Assembly: GCF_963576615.1 (NCBI RefSeq)
Contig: NC_088711.1
Coordinates: 14,431,869 to 14,495,868, forward strand
Source: Watersipora subatra
Lineage: Eukaryota > Bryozoa > Gymnolaemata > Cheilostomatida > Watersiporidae
Length of the DNA stretch: 64,000 nucleotides
Reading direction: 5' to 3'
Positions 12,084 through 23,600 of the stretch are shown in pieces. Within the stretch, counting starts at the first letter, position 1, and each line of letters begins with the position of its first letter. The notes below the pieces were generated by a model that worked only from the letters and a program-made list of their open reading frames with translations, was not told where the DNA came from and ran no database searches. A program made the translations under genes and the position numbers.

Positions 12084-13694
12084 TCTACTATATAAACGGC
12101 AATCGTTGTCTGTCAGTTTGATTGAGTGTCCGCCTTATAGAGCGGTTTTTCCTTTTATCGTCGTACGAATTTCGGTCGTACGAAGCGAACTGAATTAATA
12201 TGTGTAGTAACCGTAAATAAATTATAAAGCGGTCTTTCTTTTTCCATTCGGTCGAACAAAGCCAACCGAACTAATATGAATACTAAATATCGTAATTTCG
12301 TAATATGGACTATTAGCCGCTACTTTTCTCTGACAATTTGAGCCAAGCGGCTTATATAAAGGTGTGGCGATTCTGTTGTTTTTCTTTCCTTTATATAAGC
12401 GGCTTATATAAAGGTGTGGCGATTCTGTTGTTTTTCTTTCACTGCTCGGGCGCATTAACCGAAATCCCCGGTTAGCACGCTTTTTAAACAGCAAATTTTC
12501 TGCCGTGTTAAAAAGCGCCTTCCTGAGTTCTGCGGCCTATACAAAGGTGTCTATACAGCTATACAAATGTACTATTTATTAAATAAAATAAATTAACGAG
12601 TAGTTATTTACATGCAATTAATATTTACTGCCAACGTGTACCGAGAAGGTCACGTAAAAGTTTGTTTCTTGGAGCCACTGGAAAAACGCATTTCTCACCT
12701 ACTAAATTTCCACATCAAAAAGGTAAGTGTTTCTTATACGATGTTGTATTGTCTATGAATTGCCACATCTCCACTACTTAATAATGTTGAATTTGCCGCT
12801 GTTCGTGATAGTGGGTCATGTTCATTTCCTTCAGCAGCCGAGTTACTAATTTTTTTCCAGCTACGAGTAGGCCTACTGTAACTTACTATTACAGAACTTT
12901 CACGAGTACTCCGAGGGTTGCGATACGCTATTGTGAAAAGAAAGAGAGCAGCTGCTATCGACTTACTGTCACCCTGCATCAGCCATGACCAGCTATACGT
13001 CGCCTGCTCAAAAGTAGGCACACGCCGAAAACTGTTTCTTCATACGCCCGACAGAAAAACCAAAAATGTTGTCTATCCGCAAGTGTTGCGTTGAACTAAG
13101 GGAGAGAGAGAGAGAGAGAGAGAGAAAGGGAGAGAAAGGGAGAGAAAGGGAGAGGGGGGAGAAAGGGAGAGAGAGGGAGAGGGGGAGAGAGGGAGAGGGG
13201 GGAGAGGGAGAGAGAAGGAGGGAGAGAAGGGGAGAGAGAGGGAGAGAGCGAGGAGGAGAGGGGGGAGAGAGAGAGGGAGAGAAAGGGAGAGGGGGAGAGA
13301 GTGGGAGAGGGGGAAGAGGGAGGGAGAGAAGGGGAGAGAGAGGGAGAGCGAGGAGGAGAGGGGGGAGAGAGAGAGGGAGAGAAAGGGAGAGAGAGAGGGA
13401 GGGAGAGAAGGGGAAAGAGAGGGAGAGCGAGGAGGAGAGGGTGGAGAGAGAGAGGGAGAGAGAGAGGGGGAGAGGGAGAGAGGGAGAGGGAGGGAGAAAG
13501 GGAGAGAGGGAGAGAGAGGGGAGAGAGGGAGAGGTGAGAGAAAGAGGGGAGAGACGGAGAGAGGGGAGAGAGGGAGAGATGGAGAGAGGGAGATGTAACT
13601 GCATATTTGGAGTTGTTTTACAGTATAAAAGCCAACTCTCAATAAACCTTATGCTGCCCGTGAATCTGTTACTGTAGGCGGGTAATGCAGCTAG
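12084..13694 (+). mobile_element. putative non-autonomous Helitron carrying a GA-rich tract
   Basis: 5' end TCTACTATATAAACGGCAAT preceded by A (12083). The 3' end has a short hairpin (tgcccg/cgggta arms), then gcagCTAG at 13691-13694, followed by T. A|TC...CTRR|T with a subterminal hairpin is the Helitron signature. A second copy of this 3' end is found on the minus strand at about 60318-60415. Inside are a duplicated 50-bp patch (ggcttatataaaggtgtggc, at about 12346 and 12400) and the GA tract 13099-13592. No Rep/helicase frame is present. Confidence 0.55.
13099..13592. repeat. polypurine GA/GGGAGA tract, about 490 bp
   Basis: Almost pure purine on the plus strand, made of irregular GAGAGA, GGGAGA and GAGGAGAG units. 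The long reading frames on both strands (Arg/Glu or Leu/Ser/Pro only) are composition artefacts, not proteins. Longer internal repeats (gagagcgaggaggagagggg at about 13244, 13344 and 13424) show it grew by unequal duplication. Confidence 0.95.
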
Positions 13695-14141
13695 TAATCA
13701 CTAAAGGACAATAATACCAACTACACAATATCATGGAAAACTCTACGATATGGTAAAGCATACAACACTATCTCCAACAAGTGCAACTTATGAGAAATTC
13801 TTTATTATTTACAGACCGTCACTAGGTACTCTTAATAGACGTAGCGAGCTATTATCATCATGCAGACATTCATCTAAGTTCTTGCTACGCAATTGTATCA
13901 CTTAACTATTTGGCTTGTGGCTTCTATACCTCCACCCAATTATCAGCTTATCTAACTCTGTATAAAAGCATATTACTGGTGTATGAGATTCATTTTATCT
14001 GAAGAGTGTGATAGTTATTGTACCACATGAAACTATTAGTAATAAAATGTTTAACTTATAGAGTCAAGTTTCATTTTTACATATTATATTTATATATATA
14101 TATATTCTTAAGTTGGAAGCTGTATATATATATATACTCAT

Positions 14142-14648
14142 GCTTCAGCCAGTGCCGTTCCGGCTAGTGAAGCGTCATCAGTGCAGCTCAGAGGAGGCCA
14201 GGGAGACAAGTCCCATTGCCAATGAAAGTTGACTTCTTGCCATGAAACAACTAGGTTGCCTCACAGACTTTAAGAAACTTAATGTGCTGACACCATAGGG
14301 CTCAAATCACAAATTTGATGGGTTTTGCATTAAGGCTAATAGTGTCGCACCTCTCACAGAGAGCTCAACTGAACCGAAGTAAGGGAGCAAATACTCATGC
14401 TATGGACAGTACTGTTTTGGCTATTGAAGCTTCATCAGTGCAGCTCAGAGCAGGCAAGGGAGACAAGTCCAATTGCCAATAAGAGTTGACTTCCAGCCAT
14501 GAAACTACTAAGTTGCCTCACAGACTTTAAGAAAGTCAATGTGCTGACACCAAAGGGCTCAAATCACAAATGTGATGAGCTTTGAATTAAGGCTAATAGT
14601 GTCACACCTCTCACAGAGTGCTCAACCGTACCGAAGTAAGGGAGCAAA
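14142..14648. repeat. tandem duplication, two copies of about 250 bp
   Basis: Copy 1, about 14142-14390, and copy 2, about 14391-14648, share agcttcatcagtgcagctca-type, tgcctcacagactttaagaa and gaaccgaagtaagggagcaa-type words in the same order with about 90% identity. TA-rich runs flank both sides. No coding signal was recognised. Confidence 0.8.
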
Positions 14649-14649
14649 A

Positions 14650-16594
14650 TGTATATATAAGCTTAAGCTCATATGTATATGTGTGTATATATACCAGTAT
14701 ATATATTCAAATATTGCAATTTTTTCTGCAGTCAATTTTAAGTTCAGTTTTCTAATATTTTCCTTTGAAGTAATTAGTTCATAATTAGCAGTTGGTCGTC
14801 TTTTTGAATTGAATTTAAATTTAGGCAGCCTTTTTAACAGTTACTCAAGAAAGAGAGTAGAGAACTCAAATCATATTTTCAGCATGTACGTCATAGTTTA
14901 GTGAAGACATTCAATACTAGACACAGTTTTCCCCGAAGCTTCAACCAAATTTTATATTGTGTTTGTTTACTTAGAGACATCTGTTTCAAGTTCAGAATAA
15001 TGATGAGGTAATCACTTAGTTAAGATACTTGGTGTCATGTTATTGCAGACTTACCTTTCACACACCATTGGCTTGGCTTGTCATAGCATCTGCTATTTTT
15101 TTAATTGTACGGAAGTTTGTGTGCTGCAATTAGAGAATTGTGCTGAAAAGCTTACTTGATTTTGTTCTCAATCAGTGACAAAAAGATTCATGTTCACTCG
15201 TATAAACTTGCAGGAAAATATTTATTTTAATACTTTTATCATCCTGTTGTCTCAAATAATAGCATTGATGTGTAATAAAGCCTTGTTTATCTTTGGCTAT
15301 ATGCCAGTTGTGTAATTCAAAAGTATCTTTATAAACTGATTTTTCGCATGTTTTGCTATCTAGTATTTTATATATTATTTCGGAGGCAAGTATAAAACTG
15401 TATCATCGGCAAAATTTGATTTTTCCTTTGCACCAAATTGGCACCAAGAAGGTCACACTCGAGTCCAGCTTCCACATAAATAAAAAAAAGATCATAAGGT
15501 TGTCTGTTAAAAATTGGTAAAATCTGTTGTCACTCTTTAAGGACAACAGATTTTACCAGACAACAAGCAACATTAAGGACAACAGAGATGCAATGAACAT
15601 ACATGTACATAACTGTACATGCATGTACATGTATGTACATATGTGTACATGTATGTACATGTGTGTACATGTATGCTCATTTATGTACTTGTATATACGT
15701 GTATGTACATGTATGTAGGTGTATATACATGTATGTAAATGTATGTGCGTATAAATATGGCTATGTATGTGTATGTAGGTGTATATACATGCAGGTATGT
15801 GTATGTACATGCATGTACATATATGTATGTGTAGGTACAAGCATGTACATACTTTTACATGCATGTACATACATGTACTTGCATGTACATGCTTTTACGT
15901 TCATGTACATACATGTACATCATGTACATGCTTTGGGTAATATGTAAGCCAGCCGACAGCTGCAGTTTAAAATAAGACTATCTTGAGGGTGTTCATAAGA
16001 GTCTTTAGCCTGTTAATTGCTGCAACAAACTAGTATTTTGTTGATCTCGTTCGCAAGTTTTTAAGCAATAATCAAAGAACTCAACACATATGGGAATTAT
16101 ATTGAGGTTTTTGCATATAAAAACGAAGCTGCTAGCTATTCATCAAAATTTAAGCAAAAAAACAGATTGTTTGGAGATTATCAGCAACAATGCATGAAAG
16201 CATTAGGCAATAAAAGCATTAAAATTTTAAACATTAGTTAAAAGTTAGATAAACGTTTAAATAAAACATTAAGCATTACTTGTACAATACCATTATCAGA
16301 AATAAAATATTGCGCTCTGCTTAAAAATTACTGGTTTTAAATACTTAACCCTATGAATTGTTTTCAATTTGCATAGTTTACAGTAAATGTTGTCTACTGA
16401 CTGTCTTTATGTTGAAGGCTCCTCTTATTTAGGCATTTGATTGTCACAATACTCCAACGTTATTCAACGCATCTAGCATATAATCTGAAATGCTGAAAGG
16501 CTCACAGGGTCAGTCTCTTACACATGCACTTTAACAATCACTGACTGCTTCACCTTAGAATATGCTTTCCAATCCAATATTAAAATATATAGAC
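14650..16594. other. intergenic, AT-rich; no gene seen
   Basis: Apart from the TG/CA tract at 15600-15930 and a short inverted repeat around 15515-15580 (acaacagattttacc), I see no exon-like homology or RNA gene. Confidence 0.5.
15600..15930. repeat. TG/CA-rich tract of tgtacatg/catgtaca units
   Basis: About 330 bp of alternating purine-pyrimidine sequence built from self-complementary words tgtaca, catgtacatg and atgtat. Reading frames over it on both strands (Met/Cys/Tyr/Val only) are artefacts of the repeat. Confidence 0.9.
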
Positions 16595-17071
16595 CAGCGG
16601 CTCCCAACCTTTTTCATTCAGTTCCCCCCTATTTATGCCTTTTCATAAATTTGATCCCCCCCCACACTTTTAACTCACATGATTAAGAACAACCGATACA
16701 AATTATAATCCCATTTTGTTGTGCATATCTAAACATATAACAACATGTTATTAATTTTTATACTGCATGCATACAACACACAACAATACATGACCTTCGG
16801 CATAGCAGTGAATTGGTTTATGACTAGGTGAACTTACTATCCAATCAAAATCTGAATAGATGTGTTCACATATATTTGGGTTCTGACTAGTAGCTCATTA
16901 TTAGCAACTAGTGTTAATGGATAAAACCAAAATATTAAATGACGAAACACAAACTCACAGGGCACTGCAGGACATAAATTAAAAAGTTAACAAATCAGAC
17001 ACATCTCTGTTCCCCCTTGTATATTCAAAATTCCCCTCTAGGGGGAATTTCTTTATGGTTGGGAAACCCTG
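16595..17071. mobile_element. 477-bp hAT-type MITE with 8-bp target duplication
   Basis: Left terminus cagcggctcccaacctttt; right terminus, reverse-complemented, cagggtttcccaaccat. A perfect 8-bp target duplication, atatagac, lies at 16587-16594 and 17072-17079. TIR form and 8-bp duplication are those of the hAT superfamily. No transposase. Related termini are found in the element at 44084-45419. Confidence 0.85.
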
Positions 17072-17354
17072 ATATAGACTATACATAGGTGCATCAAACC
17101 CGAAATATACAGACGATATACAAGGGAATCAGACCCAGGCGTATAGTTCATTAGTTACTAGATAATCAATTTGTCGGGAGGTTTGAGGTATAGATGTTTG
17201 TCTGTATTTTATTTTGAATTGAGGAAATTAAAAATAGCAAACATCAGTTTGATGTATAATCTGCAGCTAGTGATCAGAGTTTCTTTTTGTATATAAGTAT
17301 ATCTTTATATTTATATATATATTATATATTTATCTTGAATGCATACCTAACTAG

Positions 17355-17533
17355 GTTCATATTTTTTTAGTTATGAACATCTAGTTCGTATTTTTTTAGT
17401 TATGAACATCTAGTTTGTATTTTTTAGTTATGAACATCTAGTTCATTTTTTTTTAGTTATGAACATCTAGTTCGTATTTTTTAGTTATGAACATCTAGTT
17501 GGTATTTTTTAGTTATGAACATCTAGTTCGTAG
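17355..17533. repeat. 28-29 bp tandem repeat, six or more copies, upstream of PGS1
   Basis: Unit ttatgaacatctagtt plus a T-rich spacer. It ends about 120 bp before the PGS1 start codon, so it may lie in the promoter or 5' UTR. Confidence 0.9.
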
Positions 17534-17652
17534 TTTCAATTTCTGTTTGTGAATAAAAAGCTTATCCTACTGCACCTATATTCTGTGAACTATGCTTGGG
17601 CCATTGTTTAAGATGTAGTCGTGTATGTAGGGCATCTGGTGTTAACTAAGCA

Positions 17653-20600
17653 ATGACGTCTTGGACCGACATGGTACCGCTCAGGTTTGGTGTTTGTGGC
17701 GATGATGTAGAGATCATTATTGAACCAGAGAATATGTACTCCAAGATATTGGTAAGTTTGAACATTTTCGCTGATAGATTCGACACTTAAATGTGAACAA
17801 TATTGCTAATAATAGTGTGTTCATGTGGAGGCAATATACTACTGTGTTTTTTATACCTAAACCTAAGATTAATTATTGAGTTTTGTGTATGAAAATAGTT
17901 TAAACTTTTATAGATTTGGGGTTTTTGTTAACAAGCAATTAGTTTTCTACTGTGAAATATAGAGATACTTTATTAAACCTTTGCTAAATCTCATTCATAG
18001 TTTCTGTTCCGCATGATGATTGGAGGTTGTGATGAGTTACTGCCAGTCTAAGCTATTCTATATATTACTTCATTATGCACAACTTTGCTTTTATGCGCTG
18101 AGCTGCTGTTCATTAAGCTCATTATCATATTTCCTTCTCAAATATTACACAAACGCAATACTCCTGCCGAGCAGCACAGATGCGCTAACTACTCGTACCG
18201 ACTGCCTTAAAAAGTCCATCAAAGAAGTTTGTTACTCAACTGTCGAAGTTCACCCTGACTTGCACTTTAGAAAATTGAATTTTGCAAGCTTGTGATGTTT
18301 TGTTACTACGGCTTTCAGTAACCTAGGAACCATACTTCCGCTTACTTTCGGGAAGGCAATTTTTAAAGTCCTCTCCATTAAGATGTTAGTTTCTCTTTAG
18401 TTCAGAATAGGCTATAGAATTGGCTGTTTTTGGTGTATCATCGATGTAAAGATGATGGCTTAAGCCTTAGATTAACATTCTAATTTTTTGTATTGCTCAG
18501 GAAATCTCAATTTTCAAGAAAACCCATATAGAATGTGTTTGTTAATACAAGAGTTGTCTTTTCTTATAAAATCACATCTATGATCAAATAACTTAAATTA
18601 TAGAATGTCATTACAGCAGTTTTTATTTCAGGAATTGGTACAAAATTCAAAGAAACGGATTGGCATCGCATCTCTGTACTTGGGTAATGGGCAACTAGAG
18701 AGAGCTCTGGTAAGACTATTATTGTTGAAGAAGCTGTGTGCTTCCGCTCTCTATATAAATTGGGTTACAGCAGTGAACCTTGATATGCATTTTAGGAATT
18801 GTCTTCCCTATAGGCAATAACTTAAAGCTAGCATTGAAGGTGAATCAGAGCCTATTATTGTTTGTGTCTCTGCTGTCTCTGCTCGCTATATTGGACTGGT
18901 ATTTGTATGCAAGTTACAGTTGTGAACGTTCATATGTGGTTTAGGAGTTGTCTTCTCTATAGGTAGATAACTTGAAGCTAGCATTGAAGGCTAACCAAAG
19001 CCTAGAGGTGCAGGTTTTGCTAGACTACTGCAGAGGGTCCAGAGGGGAAGACAACTCGAGGACTATGTTGTTGCCGTGTGTGAAAGAGCACAAAGAGAGG
19101 ATATGTGTATCACTATTTCACACACCCAATCTCAAGGGCATTGTCAAGCGCTTCTTGCCCGACCGATTTAATGAACTTCTCGGCCTGCAACACATGAAGC
19201 TTTATGTATTTGATGATACCATCTTGCTGAGTGGGTAAGAGTTATCTTCCCTCACACGGTGTTCCTTTTGATATCACTGTTGATAAAGTCTCTCTCGAGG
19301 TAATAACTCTGTGATAGTGTTGATATGAGTTTAAATGATGAAATTGCAAGATGTCGTAGTGATCAAAAAACAATTTTGTAGGGAGTGATTGCCATTTGAT
19401 TGAAAGTTTAGCATGATTAGTGAGCGGATAAGGTATATGTATTTTTTTTTTATATCTGTTTTTACAATTAGGTAAAAAATTTAGATGCTTATCACTGGTC
19501 TATTTGTTAAAAAATATGTGTTGTTAGCCTAAAAATTGAAGACCTATACCGTAAGTCCTTATGCTCAAGCCGCGCGGCTTGTCGTTGGGCGCAGCTTCTG
19601 GTTCAAGGTCATAAGGCCACGGCTAAAGCCAAGTTTTTAAAACTTACGTGAGGCTTAGGGCGGCTTCTCAATAAATGCGGTCTCTGCTCAGTTCCGCGCT
19701 ATAACCATAGAATCGCAGTCATGATACACTTTTATGTATGGGATTTTGGCGACCTACTCGTTTATTTTCAAGGTCATGTTTATGGAATAATTTAGACTAA
19801 AGAAGAATTTATCGCTAATGTTTAACTCACCACAGTCATAGGTTATTAAAACCGTTTCATTCTTGACCGGCATCTTTCCATAAACGTGAAGCTCTCTAAC
19901 AGCGCAATAAAAATCTAGCTGGGACATGGCAAGTAAGTTCTTGATGCAAGGGTTTAGGAATTTTAATTCGAACATGGAAGTAAAAGAAAATTCTTTTTAT
20001 ATGTACTGATGTAGCCTGTTTTCTAATTCAAGAGGACGGGGGTATAGCGGAACCCTTCTCAACACTCTCGCTCCTGGAGGGGTCAAGGACGACAAAACCA
20101 ACAAAGGAGGATTATTTTTTCTTTCGTGAGTCATCTGGTTTTGAGCACAAGCCGCGCGGCTTGAGCATGAGGACTTACGGTATACTAGCCTACATTAAAA
20201 ATAAGGAATATGTTGATTGTCTTTTAAATTAGGTAAGATGGTTGAACAAAAACGCTTTCAACGATATTAATAGGGTTTGTATTGAAATTCCTTGACTACA
20301 TACATATAAAAAGCGATTAGCTTTTTTTCAATATCGTAAGTGTAACGATCTAAATTGTACCTACATGTGATATACGATGTATGTGAACATGTCAGATAGA
20401 TTGCTATAGTCATGGGTACCGTGTTGTATGAATAATAATTGTGTTCGCAACTTCATCTGCTCACAACTGTTCACTTTTCTGCAACTGAATCACTCTGATT
20501 GGTGCTGGTATTGCTAGGCAACATTTGATGTGCAGGTGTTATTGTACTTAATGCTCTTGTGACCACCGGAATTACAGTTGTTCTTATATACCAGCACTTA

Positions 20601-23600
20601 TCTATCACTCCTCTCTGGGAGATATTTCTACACCTCTCCTTTTCCTTGCTGGCTATCTTGTAGTCACTGGGTATTGATCTCCCTGTTCATCGCCAGGGAG
20701 GCAGTATATACATATACATATACACTTGATATATCATAATGTATTTATATATATGTATGTTTATATCGTACATATACAGTAGGTGCTCCTACAATGTAAA
20801 TACATTTACGTTAGGGAATTTGCGCTATAAGAACAGTAAAATACATGTACATTGTTGCTGGTTTTTTATCTGTTCCAAGATCTTTTTAAACTCACTTCCA
20901 AGATCTTTTTAAACTCACCCCTTCGGTCATGTAAAAAGGAAAAACTTGACTTAACTGTTTATTTGTTGGCTGTAGCATAACTGCAGTATTATTGGTTTGC
21001 ATCGACAACTTTTCTCCTTTTTCTGATCAATCTCACTGGTTTTGTAGACCCTGAATGCGATAATTTTTACAATAAGTTACTGGAGAGTGCATATCTTTGA
21101 CGTTGATTTACTATGATTTGCTTATTTTCTCTAAACAGCAAAATCTATTCTGCAAAGTAAACTTATAACGAATATTTATACGTTTACAATAAAGCAAAAC
21201 AGCAAAATATTTTTTCTTATAAAGCTTACATGTACTACCTATCTTTTGTCTATCTGTATTCAGGGGGTCAAGGTTAGGATAAAAGATAATTTTCGACGAT
21301 ACTCCAACTCGTGATATTCAGACTGGTAGACCGACAGTGTAACACCTGCGCCAATCGATCGCCTTTGTATTTATGAATAATTGAGCAGCTACCCTATTCT
21401 CTGTTTTGTCAACACATCTGACGATTTGTCACAACGAACTAGAATGTTGCGAAAGTTGTATATATATGTAATAGGTATAACGCTATACTATGTGGTTTTT
21501 TCGTTGGTAAGTGTGGGGAGATAGATTAACATTCAAATCGAATTTGAGAACTCACCCGACTTGACACTTACCTTATGGAATTTCTTACGTTGTACGAAGC
21601 AAAAACTTCTCATAAATTTTCATGCTATCTGGAAGTAACGTTATATGAGGTATACTGTATACACCTACATTTGTTAGCATCATATGCGTGTGTATGTTGA
21701 TTTAGCATGTGTTTAAACACATTTACCTTTTATATAGTACTCATATATCATCATATACATGTAGATATATGTTTTTGATTTAGTGCACATATACATGTAT
21801 ATAAATATGTTTAATATATACAATACACTATGTCTACTGTATATATTGTGTATAAAAAATATGTATATATACTGTATATATACTGTATATATATACTGTA
21901 TATATATACTGTATATATATATACTGTATATATACAGTGGTGATACAAATTATGGAACCGCCTTTGAGTTTGAGTAAATAATGCACTATAATGGCTCTCA
22001 TATTAGTTATATTCAGTCCAGATATGAAAAGTTATATATCATTAGAAAGGGAATTTTTTCAGCTGTTGCATTGTTTAGTTTTTTTCTGCATCCAAACATA
22101 ATTCCATCGCTAGTGCAGTTAAAAGTGCAACTAGTCGGGGTGTCTCATAACAAGTCACTTTTTTCAAAAACAGTAGTCTGGTGAACGATGTCTAGAATTT
22201 CCAAATTCTTTGATCTGCTCAGTTTAACAATCATCTAAGACAACAATTGCATTGAGTGAGACGTTGTTCATTATGCAACGTAACCCAAGTAGTATTGAAA
22301 AGTCCTTCTGCTCTCAGTAAAAGTCATTCTAATAACTTCATCATCATGCCTCAACATCTCACGAAAGAAAAGCGTGCTGTAATAATTTACCTTCATTAGC
22401 AAGGGAAATCGCAGAGGGAAATTGCAAGGGAGATTGACTGCTCTAAGAAGGGTGTATTTACAACAATCTGCAGATAAAAGGAAACTGGTCAATTTAAAGA
22501 AAGGGCTGGTAGGGGAAAGAAAAAGCTAGCAACAGATCGAGTGACCAAACGCCTAGTGAGGCTTTCTTTGGTTGATAGACATCTAACCAGTCCTCTGCTA
22601 GCCAGTGAGTTAAAAGAATCAACAGGTACAGAGTTAGCACCATCAACTGTTTGCAAATCATTGAGAGATTATGGCTTACGAGGCTGTAAAGCTCGTAGAA
22701 AACCTTTGTTATCATCTCAGCAAAAAAAAGACTCGTCTACAATGGGCAAAAGATCATGTGAATTGGTCACCAAAAAACTGGAGAGCAGTATTATTCAGCG
22801 ATGAGGGCACATTTACTGTGCAAAATCACTCTGGCAACAGTTATGTAAGAAGGAAACCTGGTGAAGAGTTTAAACCAGAATGTATTTTACCTACGATAAA
22901 GCATCCCGTCTCAGCAATTGTGTGGGGTTGTTTCTCCGCTGCTGGTCCTGGTAGATTAGATTTTGTTGATGTTATGATGAATGCAAAAAAATATTGTGGA
23001 GTACTACAAAGTGTGATGATACCATCTGCTAGAAGTCTGTTTGATAGAGAGTGGCTGTTTCAGCAAGATAATGCTCCATGCCACACAGCCAGAAGAGTAA
23101 AAAAGTGGTTTGCTGACAATAACGTTAACACTCTGACTTGGCCTTCTCAGTCACCAGACCTTAACACAATGGAAAATTTGTGGGGCAGAATAGGCAATCT
23201 TGTAACTAAAGACAAACCAACTAATAAAAGAAGATTGATGGAGCTTATTGTGCAATCCTGGCATCGAATAGTGACACCTGAAGAGCTTCAGACGCTGACA
23301 GATAATATGCCCAGGCGCTTCCGAGCAGTGAATGACAACAAAGGCTGGCCAACCAAATATTGATCATCTTCAGGACCAAAACAGCTCTTTTCAAAGCTAC
23401 TATACCTTGTCTTTAAATTAATTCACAATAAAAGCCATTTCAAAGAAAAGAAATATGTTATTTTATGACTTTTGGTCAGACACTATTTAATAGAAATGAC
23501 AACTGTACAGTAACTCTCTGACAGCTTTCAGTAAACCTCTAATAATGTTTTTATAGAAAATACGATGTGGTTTTAATTAAAGTTTATCAAAAAGCCAACA

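Noticed and set aside
13008..13677. Four overlapping 190-200 residue reading frames (Arg/Glu-rich and Leu/Ser/Pro-rich)
   Set aside because: They only reflect the GA polypurine tract; residue content is fixed by the repeat and both strands are open.
15527..15947. Cys/Tyr/Met-rich reading frames on both strands
   Set aside because: Artefact of the tgtacatg repeat.
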